Origin: Streptomyces radiopugnans
Lineage (GTDB): Bacteria; Actinomycetota; Actinomycetes; Streptomycetales; Streptomycetaceae
Direction: 5' to 3'
NCBI RefSeq assembly: GCF_900110735.1
Contig: NZ_FOET01000001.1
Location: 682,001-746,000 of the forward strand
DNA length: 64,000 nt
Of the stretch, positions 56,700 through 64,000 are shown piece by piece. Both the position numbers and the translations under genes were made by a program. Every line of letters starts with the position of its first letter. The first letter of the stretch is position 1. The notes beneath the pieces are model-generated. The model was not told the DNA's origin. It was given only the letters and a program-made list of their open reading frames with translations, and searched no databases.

Positions 56700-57293
56700 G
56701 TGACCGGCATGTCCGCGTCCTCGGCGTCCTCGGCGTCCTCGGCGTCCCCGGCGTCCCCGGCGTCCTCGGCGTCCCCGGCGTCCCCGGGGACGCCGTGCCC
56801 CGCGCGCCCCCTCGTACGCCCCGCCGCCGACGAGGACGGCGAGGCGCTGGGGGAGCTGGACCGGCGCACCTGGTCGCCGGTGCACGCGGTCACCCCGCGG
56901 CCGCGGCCGCCGTACGGCCCGTTCTTCCACGCCGGCAACCGGCCCCGGGAGTTCCTCGTCGCCGAGCTGGCGGGGGAAGCCGTGGGCTACATCAAGCTGG
57001 CCCGTCCCACCCCCCTCGCGAGCAACGGCCACGTCCGCCAGATCCAGGGACTGGTGGTGGACGCGCCGGCGCGCGGCCGAGGTGTGGGCCGGGCGCTGCT
57101 GCGCGCGGCGATGGCCGAGGCGCGGCGGCAGGGCGCCTCGCGGATCACCCTGCGGGTGCTGGGCCACAACGCGCCCGCGCGGGCGCTGTACGCCTCGGAG
57201 GGCTTCGCGGTGGAGGGCGTGCTGCCCGGGGAGTTCCTGCTGGAGAGCGGCCACGCGGACGACGTGCTGATGGGGCGCTCGCTGGCCGTCTGA
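56700..57293 (+). CDS. GNAT-family N-acetyltransferase with Ser-Ala repeat head
   Basis: A 197-residue acetyltransferase. The first 30 residues are a low-complexity Ser/Ala/Pro run encoded by the tandem repeat at 56717-56788. The GNAT fold follows: LVRPAADEDGEALGELDRRT, then VAELAGEAVGYIKLA, the acetyl-CoA loop QIQGLVVDAPARGRGVGRAL, LLRAAMAEARRQGASRITLR and VLGHNAPARALYASEGFAVE. GTG 56700 has GAGG four bases upstream; ATG 56709 is possible. The acceptor is unknown. It converges on the DUF4240 gene. Confidence 0.85.
   Translation: MTGMSASSASSASSASPASPASSASPASPGTPCPARPLVRPAADEDGEALGELDRRTWSPVHAVTPRPRPPYGPFFHAGNRPREFLVAELAGEAVGYIKLARPTPLASNGHVRQIQGLVVDAPARGRGVGRALLRAAMAEARRQGASRITLRVLGHNAPARALYASEGFAVEGVLPGEFLLESGHADDVLMGRSLAV
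56717..56788 (+). repeat. nine-base tandem repeat in the GNAT gene start
   Basis: Eight units of GTCCTCGGC or GTCCCCGGC run head to tail. Read in the gene frame they encode SAS or PAS. Nine is a multiple of three, so copy-number changes would alter only the length of the flexible head. Confidence 0.85.
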
Positions 57294-57321
57294 CCGCCCC
57301 GGGGCCGTCCCCGCGGCCGGG

Positions 57322-57849
57322 TCAGCCCCGCTGCGGCCCGAACCGCTCCCACAGCCGGGGGAAGGCGGCCGCCAGGGCCCGGTCGTCCCCGGAGGGGAGT
57401 GGTGTGCCCTCCGGCTCCCGGGGCGGGTCGGGCAGGCCGAGGTCGGGCAGCTCCAGACCGGTGAGCCGCTCGTAGGCCTCGTCCGCGGCGCCGCCGATGT
57501 CCTCGCCCTCGCCGTCCACCTCCGGATCGAAGTCCTCCAGCAGGTCGGCGAGCGAGTCCGGGTCGTGCAGCGCGCCCTCGAACACCTTCCTGCCCTGGCC
57601 CACCAGCCAGCAGCGGAAGGAGTCGAAGGCGTCGTCGTCCGCCCCGTCCAGCAGCACCCGGGCCGCGCCCCACACGTCCCAGCGCCAGGCCCGGTTCATC
57701 CGGGCCTCGAAGTGGCGGGCGAAGTCCACGACGGTGTCCGGGTCGAGCCGTGTCAGCCGGTCGACGAGCAGTTCGGCGTGGTCGACCGGGTCGCCCCCGG
57801 CGGCCTCGCGGGTGCTGTCGACCAGCTCCCAGAACTCCGTCTCGTGCAT
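57322..57849 (-). CDS. DUF4240 domain protein
   Basis: A 175-residue soluble protein. It starts MHETEFWELVDSTREAAGGD, and MNRAWRWDVWGAARVLLDGA plus DAFDSFRCWLVGQGRKVFEG are the DUF4240 hallmarks. The C-terminal region is acidic and Pro-rich. ATG 57849 is used; GTG 57855 is in frame two codons upstream. No function is known for the family. Confidence 0.85.
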   Translation of the reverse strand: MHETEFWELVDSTREAAGGDPVDHAELLVDRLTRLDPDTVVDFARHFEARMNRAWRWDVWGAARVLLDGADDDAFDSFRCWLVGQGRKVFEGALHDPDSLADLLEDFDPEVDGEGEDIGGAADEAYERLTGLELPDLGLPDPPREPEGTPLPSGDDRALAAAFPRLWERFGPQRG

Positions 57850-58050
57850 CGTCACGGGACCAAGGATCCGCCCTGCGGGCGCCGTCCGCATGCGGGACGC
57901 CCGCCCGGCGGCGCGTCCTGACCGGACCGGCGGAAAAACCCGACAGGAGGTGTCCGGTATCGGTGGCAGCGTGCCCGGTGCGCACAAGGCGCCGGGCAGA
58001 CGCCGGGAAAGCGCCCGGCAGGCGCCACGGACACGCGAAAGGACATACAC

Positions 58051-58986
58051 GTGAACACGGCAGCGGTGTCGAGGGGAAGTCTGGAGGGCAGGGTCGCCCT
58101 GGTGGCGGGGGCCACCAGGGGCGCGGGCCGGGCCATGGCCGTGGAGCTGGGCCGGGCGGGCGCGACGGTGTACGCCACCGGCCGCACCACGCGCGGGAGC
58201 GTCAGCGAGGTGGGCCGCCCCACCGAGACGATCGAGGAGACCGCCGAACTGGTCACGGCGGCCGGGGGCACCGGCATCGCGGTGCCGGTCGACCACCTGG
58301 AGCCGGAGCGGGTGCGCGCCCTGGTGGAGCGGATCGACCGCGACCACGGACGTCTGGACGTCCTGGTCAACGACGTCTGGGGCGGCGACCACCTGCTCGA
58401 CTTCGACACGAAGGTGTGGGAGGTCGAGCTGGACAAGGGCCTGCGGATGCTGCGGCTGGGAGTGGAGACCCACCTGATCACCAGCCACTTCGCACTGCCC
58501 CTGCTGATCCGGCGGCCGGGCGGGCTGGTGGTGGAGGTCACCGACGGCACCGCCGAGTACAACGGCCCCAGGTATCGCGGCAACCTCTTCTTCGACCTTG
58601 CGAAGAACGCCCCGATCCGGGCGGCCTTCGGCCTCGCCGAGGAGCTGGGGGAGTACGGCTGCACGGCGGTCTGTCTCTCCCCGGGCTTCCTGCGCTCGGA
58701 GGAGATGCTCGACGCGTTCGGGGTGCGCGAGGAGAACTGGCGCGACGCGGTCGCCCGCGAGCCGCACTTCGCCATCGCCGAGTCGCCCGCCTACATCGGC
58801 CGGGCGGTGGCGGCACTGGCGTGCGACCCGGACGTGGCCCGCTGGAACGGGCAGTCCCTGTCCAGCGGGCAGCTCGCCATCGAGTACGGCTTCACCGACA
58901 CCGACGGCTCGCGGCCGGACGGCTGGCGGTACTTCATCGAGGTCGTCCACGGGGGGAAGGAGGCGACCGCCGAGGACTACCGGTAG
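58051..58986 (+). CDS. short-chain dehydrogenase with Phe at the Tyr site
   Basis: A 311-residue SDR. The cofactor motif is ALVAGATRGAGRAMAVELGR, then VYATGRTTRG, and DVLVNDVWGGD in place of the usual NNAG. In the active-site helix the pattern is LFFDLAKNAPIR: where the classical YxxxK tyrosine would be there is Phe181, with Lys185 in place. The closest family members I know have a tyrosine there. SPGFLRSEEMLDAFGV follows. GTG 58051 has GAAAGGA upstream. Its end overlaps the convergent WYL gene by 10 bases. Function unknown. Confidence 0.85.
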   Translation: MNTAAVSRGSLEGRVALVAGATRGAGRAMAVELGRAGATVYATGRTTRGSVSEVGRPTETIEETAELVTAAGGTGIAVPVDHLEPERVRALVERIDRDHGRLDVLVNDVWGGDHLLDFDTKVWEVELDKGLRMLRLGVETHLITSHFALPLLIRRPGGLVVEVTDGTAEYNGPRYRGNLFFDLAKNAPIRAAFGLAEELGEYGCTAVCLSPGFLRSEEMLDAFGVREENWRDAVAREPHFAIAESPAYIGRAVAALACDPDVARWNGQSLSSGQLAIEYGFTDTDGSRPDGWRYFIEVVHGGKEATAEDYR

Positions 58987-59942
58987 AGCTCCGCCGTCCG
59001 CTCGGCCGCCCGTGCCATGCGCTCGCGCAGCTCGGGCGGGCCGAGCACCTCGCACTCGGGGCCGAGGGCGAGGAGCTGGCCGTAGGCGACGTCCAGGGAC
59101 TCCACGGGCAGGGTGACGGTGGTCAGCCCCTCCTCGTCGGTCTCCCCCCGCGCCAGCGCGTCCTCGGCCGCCGCCCGGTCGGTGGCGTACCGCAGCGCGC
59201 GCGTCCCGGCCTCGGTCAGCCGCACCACGACGGTCTCGCGCAGGATCGAGCGGGCGAAGGCCGCGGCCCGCTCCTCCCAGAAGCCGGGCAGGTCGAAGTC
59301 CGCGTCCCGCTCGAACCGCTCGCCGAGCGGGGTGACGGAACCGAAGCGGTCCACCCGGTAGACGCGGGGATCGCCGTCGGCGCGGGCGACGAGGTACCAC
59401 ACGCCCGCCTTGAGCACCAGGCCGTACGGCTCCAGCGTCCGCTGTGCCCCGGAGCCGTCCCGGCGGCGGTAGCGCGCGGTGACCAGCCGGTCGTCCCACA
59501 CGGCCTCGGCCAGCGCCGGCAGCGCCTCGGGGGTCTCGGTGGGCTGCCACCACCCCGGGGCGTCCAGATGGAACCGCTGCGCCGCGCTGTGCGGGGCGTC
59601 CGCCAGCTCGGGCGTGAGCGCCGCCGCCACCTTCAGCCGGGCGGCCGAGGCCGCGTCCGCCAGGCCCATCTCCCGCAGCGCGGAGGGCACCCCGGACAGG
59701 AACAGCGCCTCCGCCTCGTCGCGCCCCAGACCCGTCAGCCGGGTGCGGTAGCCGCCGACCAGCCGGTAGCCGCCGGCCCGCCCCCGGTCGGCGTAGACGG
59801 GGATCCCCGCCTCCGACAGGGCCAGCGCGTCGCGGGCGACGGTCCGCTCGGAGACCTCCAGCCGCTCGGCCAGTTCGGCGGCGGTCATCGACCGCCGCGT
59901 CTGGAGCAGCAGCACCATCCTGATCAGCCGGGCAGCACGCAT
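58977..59942 (-). CDS. WYL-domain transcriptional regulator
   Basis: A 321-residue regulator of the YafY/DeoR-HTH plus WYL type. The N-terminal helix-turn-helix reads MVLLLQTRRSMTAAELAERL, EVSERTVARDALALSEAG. The WYL region contains LVTARYRRRDGSGAQRTLEP, YGLVLKAGVWYLVARADGDP, and a C-terminal extension. Such proteins sense nucleotides or other ligands. It is divergent from the amino-acid importer gene at 60033 with 90 bases between, and convergent with the SDR gene. Confidence 0.87.
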   Translation of the reverse strand: MRAARLIRMVLLLQTRRSMTAAELAERLEVSERTVARDALALSEAGIPVYADRGRAGGYRLVGGYRTRLTGLGRDEAEALFLSGVPSALREMGLADAASAARLKVAAALTPELADAPHSAAQRFHLDAPGWWQPTETPEALPALAEAVWDDRLVTARYRRRDGSGAQRTLEPYGLVLKAGVWYLVARADGDPRVYRVDRFGSVTPLGERFERDADFDLPGFWEERAAAFARSILRETVVVRLTEAGTRALRYATDRAAAEDALARGETDEEGLTTVTLPVESLDVAYGQLLALGPECEVLGPPELRERMARAAERTAELYR

Positions 59943-59981
59943 GCGCCCATCATCCCCGCCGGAGCGCGCGGCGCGGCGCGC

Positions 59982-60001
59982 GCTGTTAACGTGCTGTCAA
60001 C
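59982..60001. promoter_or_regulatory. direct repeat in the WYL/importer divergent gap
   Basis: GCTGTTAAC (59982-59990) and GCTGTCAAC (59993-60001) recur 11 bases apart in the 90-base divergent gap. One helical-turn spacing fits a regulator site, perhaps for the WYL protein. No further evidence. Confidence 0.35.
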
Positions 60002-60032
60002 CCACAGGGACAAAAGCCGAGGAACGTCGCAT

Positions 60033-61622
60033 ATGGCCACCGAATCCAGCAGCACTCCGACGACCCCGCCGCCCCGCGCCCAGTGGGGGACCCGCACGGG
60101 CTTCCTGCTGGCGGCGATCGGCTCGGCCATCGGGCTCGGCAACATCTGGCGCTTCCCCTCCGAGGCCTACAAGAACGGCGGCGGGGCGTTCCTGCTGCCC
60201 TATCTGATCGCCCTGCTGACGGCGGGACTCCCCCTCCTCGTCCTCGAGTACACGCTCGGCCGCCGCTACCGGAAGTCCCCGCCGGGCGCGTTCCGCAGGC
60301 TGTCCGGCCCGGCGCAGGCGATCGGCTGGTGGCAGGTGGCGGTCTCCTTCGTCATCGCCGCCTACTACGCCGTGATCCTGGCCTGGGCCGTGCGGTACGT
60401 GGGCTTCTCGGTCGGCGAGCAGTGGGGCGACGACCCGAACGCCTACTTCTTCGGCGACTTCCTGCGCACCGCCGAGCAACCCGGCTGGATCTCCTCCTAC
60501 GTCGGCGGCGTGTTCTGGCCGCTGCTCGTCATCTGGATCGCGGTCCTGACCGTCCTGGCCCTGGGGGTACGGCGGGGCATCGAGATGGCCAACAGGATCT
60601 TCATCCCCCTGCTGGTGGTCTTCTTCGTCGTCCTGGTGGTCCGCGCGGTCACCCTGGACGGTGCCGGGACCGGCCTGGACGCGCTGTTCTCACCGGACTG
60701 GGGAGCGCTGGCCGAGGGCGGTGTCTGGGTCGCCGCCTACGGGCAGATCTTCTTCTCCCTCTCGGTCGGCTTCGGCATCATGATCACCTACGCCTCCTAC
60801 CTGCGCCGCCGCGCCGACCTCACCGGCTCCGCGCTGGTCGCCGGCTTCGCCAACAGCTCCTTCGAACTCCTGGCGGGCATCGGGGTCTTCGCCACCCTCG
60901 GCTTCCTCTCCGCCGCCAGCGGCACGCCGGTGGGGGAGACCGTCACCGACGGCATCGGCCTGGCGTTCATCGCCTTCCCGACGATCATCTCCAACATGCC
61001 GCTGGGCACCCTCTTCGGCCTGCTGTTCTTCGGTTCCCTGGTGATCGCCGGCTTCACCTCGCTGATCTCCATCGTGGAGGTGGTGGTCGCCTCGGTGCAG
61101 GACAAGACCGGGATCGGGCGCATCCCGGCGGTGCTCGGCGCCGGCGGGCTGACGGCCCTGGTCTCCGTCCTGCTCTTCCCCACCGACAGCGGGCTGTACC
61201 TGCTGGACTCCGCCGACCACTTCATCAACCGCTACGGCATCGCCCTGGCCTCCCTGGTCGCGGTGATCGTCGTCGCCTGGGTGCTGCGCAGGCTGCCGGC
61301 GCTCCAGCGGGACGCGGACGCCACCTCCGCCATCCGCCTGGGCGTGTGGTGGCGCCTGGCCCTGGGGGTCGTCACCCCGCTGGTGCTGGGCTGGATGATG
61401 GTGGACAGCCTGCGTTCGGAGTTCGACGAGGACTACGGGGGCTATCCGTCCGGCTTCCTGTTCTGGTCCGGGTGGGCGGTCGCCCTGGGCGCGCTGCTCT
61501 TCGGCGTGCTGGCCTCCCTGCTCCCCTGGCCGCGCGGTACGGAGCCGGCGGGCACGGAACCCTCGGGGCCGGGCGGCCCCGTGGAGAGCCGACCGGGCAT
61601 GCCCGGGGAAGGGAGGCACTGA
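60033..61622 (+). CDS. sodium-dependent amino-acid transporter, SNF family (MetP-like)
   Basis: A 529-residue membrane protein of the neurotransmitter:sodium symporter family. The first helix LLAAIGSAIGLGNIWRFPSE and AYKNGGGAFLLPYLIALLTA hold the Na+ and substrate sites. About eleven or twelve membrane segments follow, including FFSLSVGFGIMITYASYLRR and the last helices near residues 450-510. The small partner gene follows at 61622 with the stop and start overlapping (TGATG), the arrangement of the MetP-MetS methionine/alanine importers of Corynebacterium. ATG 60033 has GAGGA upstream. The exact substrate is an inference from the pairing. Confidence 0.9.
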   Translation: MATESSSTPTTPPPRAQWGTRTGFLLAAIGSAIGLGNIWRFPSEAYKNGGGAFLLPYLIALLTAGLPLLVLEYTLGRRYRKSPPGAFRRLSGPAQAIGWWQVAVSFVIAAYYAVILAWAVRYVGFSVGEQWGDDPNAYFFGDFLRTAEQPGWISSYVGGVFWPLLVIWIAVLTVLALGVRRGIEMANRIFIPLLVVFFVVLVVRAVTLDGAGTGLDALFSPDWGALAEGGVWVAAYGQIFFSLSVGFGIMITYASYLRRRADLTGSALVAGFANSSFELLAGIGVFATLGFLSAASGTPVGETVTDGIGLAFIAFPTIISNMPLGTLFGLLFFGSLVIAGFTSLISIVEVVVASVQDKTGIGRIPAVLGAGGLTALVSVLLFPTDSGLYLLDSADHFINRYGIALASLVAVIVVAWVLRRLPALQRDADATSAIRLGVWWRLALGVVTPLVLGWMMVDSLRSEFDEDYGGYPSGFLFWSGWAVALGALLFGVLASLLPWPRGTEPAGTEPSGPGGPVESRPGMPGEGRH

Positions 61623-61726
61623 TGTCGGCGGGCGCCGTCGTGATGATGATCGTCGCCATGGTCGTGGTGTGGGGCGGACTGCTCGCGGCCATCCTCAAGC
61701 TCCGCGGCCACACCGAGGAGCCCTGA
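61622..61726 (+). CDS. metS: MetS-family small subunit of the sodium symporter
   Basis: A 34-residue single-pass peptide: a short start, one helix VVMMIVAMVVVWGGLLAAIL, and a charged end KLRGHTEEP. It overlaps the transporter stop by one base (TGATG), and GGAGG lies upstream inside the transporter end. MetS-like proteins are needed for full activity of the paired NSS transporter. It is too short for usual gene finders but the pairing and helix are diagnostic. Confidence 0.87.
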   Translation: MSAGAVVMMIVAMVVVWGGLLAAILKLRGHTEEP

Positions 61727-61778
61727 TCCCCGGCCCGATCCGATCCGGCCCGATCCGATCCGGCCCCGACGGGCGGGG

Positions 61779-61818
61779 CCGGGCGCGCCTCCCGGCAGGT
61801 GGGAGGAGACGCGCCCGG
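61779..61818. terminator. imperfect hairpin between metS and aceE
   Basis: CCGGGCGCG plus CCTCCC (61779-61793) pairs with GGGAGG, a three-base AGA bulge, and CGCGCCCGG (61801-61818). It stands 52 bases after the metS stop and about 100 beyond the aceE stop, so it may end both. Confidence 0.5.
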
Positions 61819-61843
61819 CCGGCCGGGGCCGCCCGGCGGCGCG

Positions 61844-61889
61844 GGGAGGGGCAGCCGGGCGGCGGGGGGAGGGGCAGCCGGGCGGCGGG
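61844..61889. repeat. two copies of a 23-base unit
   Basis: A 23-base G-rich unit containing GGGAGGGGCAGCCGGGCGGC is repeated twice head to tail just before the aceE stop, outside any gene. Its function is unknown. Confidence 0.6.
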
Positions 61890-61916
61890 GGGAAGGGCCG
61901 CAGCGGCCGGGAGCCG

Positions 61917-64000
61917 TCAGGCCAGGCCGTAGCGCTCGGCCGCCTCGCGCACCGTCTCCCGCTTGACCTCGCCGCGCCGGGCCAGCCGGTCCAGGGCCGC
62001 CACCGCGATCGACTCGGCGTCCACCCCGAAGTGGCGGCGGGCCGCCTCGCGGGTGTCCGACAGGCCGAAGCCGTCGGTGCCCAGCGATGACCAGTCCTGC
62101 TCCACCCACGGGGCGATCTGGTCGGGAACCGCCCGCATCCAGTCGCTGACGGCGAGGACCGGGCCGGGCGCGCCGCACAGGGCGCGGGTGACGTACGGGA
62201 CGCGGTCCTCGCCTTTGAGCTGCGCCGCGTCGCAGGACAGGGCATCGCGGCGCAGCTCGCTCCAGGAGGTGGCGGACCACACGTCGGCGGTCACGCCCCA
62301 GTCGTCGGCGAGGAGGCGCTGGGCGTCCAGCGCCCAGTGGATGGCGGTTCCCGAGGCCAGCAGCTGGATCCGGGGTGTCTCGCCACCGGAGGGGGACGCG
62401 GCCGGGACCCCCTCGCGGAAGCGGTACAGCCCCTTGAGGATGCCCTCCTCCACGCCCTCGGGCATGGGCGGCTGGACCTTCGGCTCGTTGTAGACGGTCA
62501 GGTAGTAGAAGACGTCCTCCTGCTCCGGCCCGTACATCCGGCGCAGGCCGTCGCGCACGATCACCGCGATCTCGTAGGCGAACGCGGGGTCGTAGTTGAG
62601 CGAGGCCGGGTTGGTCGAGGCCAGCAGCTGGGAGTGGCCGTCGGCGTGCTGCAGACCCTCGCCGGTGAGCGTGGTGCGGCCGGCCGTCGCGCCGACGACG
62701 AAGCCGCGGCCGAGCTGGTCGGCCAGCTGCCAGAACTGGTCGCCGGTGCGCTGCCAGCCGAACATCGAGTAGAAGATGTAGAAGGGGATCATCGGCTCGC
62801 CGTGCGTGGCGTAGGAGGTGGCGGCGGCGATGAAGTCGGCCATGGCGCCGGCCTCGGTGATCCCCTCGTTGAGGATCTGCCCGTCGGCGGCCTCCTTGTA
62901 GTACATCAGCTGGTCGCGGTCGACCGGCTCGTACGTCTGCCCCTTGGGCGAGTAGATGCCGGCCGAGGGGAACAGCGACTCCATGCCGAAGGTGCGGGCC
63001 TCGTCGGGGACGATCGGCACCCAGCGCCGCCCGGTCTCCGCATCCCGCATCAGGTCCTTGACCAGGCGTACGAACGCCATGGTCGTGGCCGTCTCCTGTT
63101 TGCCCGACCCCTTCCGCAGGGCGGCGAAGGCGCGCTCGGGCGGCTCGGGCAGCGCCGGGACCGGGTGGATGCGGCGGGCCGGGGCGGGGCCGCCGAGGGC
63201 GGCGCGGCGCTCGGCGAGGTAGCGCACCTCGGGGGAGTCGGGGCCGGGGTGGCCGTAGGGGACCGGGCCGTCGCCGAAGGCGCTGTCGGGGATCGGCAGT
63301 CCGAGCAGGTCGCGCATGCCCTTGAACTCGTCGGTCGTCAGCTTCTTCATCTGGTGGTTGGCGTTCTTGGACGCGAAGCCCCGGCCGAGGGTGTGGCCCT
63401 TGACGGTCTGCGCCAGGATCACCGTCGGCGCGCCCTCGTGCGCGAGCGCGGCCCGGTAGGCGGCGTACACCTTGCGGGGCTCGTGGCCGCCGCGCGAGGT
63501 GTGGAAGCACTCGATGATCTTCGCGTCGGTCAGCACCTTCGCCATCTCGGCCAGCGCCGGATCGGTGCCGAAGAAGTGCTCGCGGATGTAGGCGGCGTCG
63601 CGGGTGGCGTACGTCTGGAACTGGGCGTCGGGCACCTCGCGCAGCTTCCTGACCAGGGCGCCGGTGGTGTCCAGGGCGAACAGCTCGTCCCAGGCCGATC
63701 CCCACAGCGTCTTGACGACGTGCCAGCCGGCGGCGCGGAACTGGGCCTCCAGCTCCTGGACGATCCTGAAGTTGGCGCGGACCGGGCCGTCCAGGCGCTG
63801 GAGGTTGCAGTTGACCACGAAGGTGAGGTTGTCCAGGCCCTCGCGCCCGGCCAGGGCGAGGGCGGCCGTCGACTCGGGCTCGTCCATCTCGCCGTCGCCG
63901 AGGAAGGCCCACACGCGGCTGCCGGAGGTGTCCTTGATGCCGCGGCCGGTCAGATAGCGGTTGAAGCGGGCCTGGTAGATCGCCGAGAGCGGGCCCAGGC
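61917..64000 (-). CDS. aceE: pyruvate dehydrogenase E1 component, partial
   Basis: The thiamine-diphosphate-dependent first enzyme of the pyruvate dehydrogenase complex, homodimeric actinobacterial type. About 694 residues of the roughly 900 are visible; the N terminus lies past the window end. The thiamine-binding stretch is WAFLGDGEMDEPES with TFVVNCNLQRLDGPVR. Further features are RGGHEPRKVYAAY, NANHQMKKLTTDEFKGMRDL, MAFVRLVKDL and GVTADVWSATSWSELRRDAL. It decarboxylates pyruvate and passes the acetyl group to lipoylated E2, which depends on LipA and LipB encoded earlier in the window. Confidence 0.95.
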   Translation of the reverse strand, partial: LGPLSAIYQARFNRYLTGRGIKDTSGSRVWAFLGDGEMDEPESTAALALAGREGLDNLTFVVNCNLQRLDGPVRANFRIVQELEAQFRAAGWHVVKTLWGSAWDELFALDTTGALVRKLREVPDAQFQTYATRDAAYIREHFFGTDPALAEMAKVLTDAKIIECFHTSRGGHEPRKVYAAYRAALAHEGAPTVILAQTVKGHTLGRGFASKNANHQMKKLTTDEFKGMRDLLGLPIPDSAFGDGPVPYGHPGPDSPEVRYLAERRAALGGPAPARRIHPVPALPEPPERAFAALRKGSGKQETATTMAFVRLVKDLMRDAETGRRWVPIVPDEARTFGMESLFPSAGIYSPKGQTYEPVDRDQLMYYKEAADGQILNEGITEAGAMADFIAAATSYATHGEPMIPFYIFYSMFGWQRTGDQFWQLADQLGRGFVVGATAGRTTLTGEGLQHADGHSQLLASTNPASLNYDPAFAYEIAVIVRDGLRRMYGPEQEDVFYYLTVYNEPKVQPPMPEGVEEGILKGLYRFREGVPAASPSGGETPRIQLLASGTAIHWALDAQRLLADDWGVTADVWSATSWSELRRDALSCDAAQLKGEDRVPYVTRALCGAPGPVLAVSDWMRAVPDQIAPWVEQDWSSLGTDGFGLSDTREAARRHFGVDAESIAVAALDRLARRGEVKRETVREAAERYGLA

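Overview
The window is a high-GC stretch of actinobacterial chromosome, almost certainly Streptomyces. Coding regions show the strong third-position G/C bias of that genus, GTG and TTG starts are common, many operon partners overlap by GTGA or ATGA, and the content is typical: a conservon, a maltose/amylase locus without its own ATPase, a subtilisin-inhibitor-like protein, many secreted hydrolases, and glnE and glnA on one segment. No rRNA, tRNA, CRISPR array, prophage or insertion sequence was seen.

Layout. 1-1209: the 3' end of glnE. 1345-18466: starch/maltose utilisation. A LacI-family malR sits with a PAP2-like membrane protein gene. A divergent orphan solute-binding lipoprotein faces malE-malF-malG-aglA and a second LacI regulator. 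Then come a secreted alpha-amylase and a 1797-residue bimodular amylase-pullulanase. The secreted enzymes cut starch and the released maltodextrins would enter through MalEFG and be hydrolysed by AglA. The paralogous LacI proteins probably act on the CTTKCAG-type repeats and dyads seen upstream of malE and of the amylase.

18588-31915: a DUF4253 protein and a TetR regulator carrying a TTA codon; a secreted GH89 N-acetylglucosaminidase next to a secreted phosphoinositide-PLC-like protein; a PhoX-like phosphatase; a subtilisin inhibitor; an SRPBCC/hypothetical/FAD-oxidoreductase operon; a Gfo/Idh/MocA oxidoreductase; a frameshifted small gene; and a cysteine-pair protein. 32532-37047: a complete conservon (histidine-kinase-like, roadblock, DUF742, GTPase, cytochrome P450) whose P450 has EQILW where the K-helix ExxR should be. 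37077-44861: an ArsC-like protein and a secreted esterase cluster: two near-duplicate CE4 deacetylases with identical promoter-operator architecture, a CE1-CBM2 esterase divergent from a PucR-type regulator, an alpha/beta hydrolase and an SGNH hydrolase.

44935-53954: small zinc-finger and STAS proteins, a membrane protein, a frameshifted DUF421 gene, glnA with a full GlnR site, an RDD protein, a DUF4191 protein with a tiny gene before it, lipA, lipB and an NsdA-like regulator. 54080-64000: an FAD oxidoreductase, a TIGR01777 epimerase, a GNAT acetyltransferase, a DUF4240 protein, an SDR, a WYL regulator, an SNF-family amino-acid importer with its small subunit, and most of aceE, which runs off the end.

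All calls rest on reading the sequence and on family knowledge; no searches were run.
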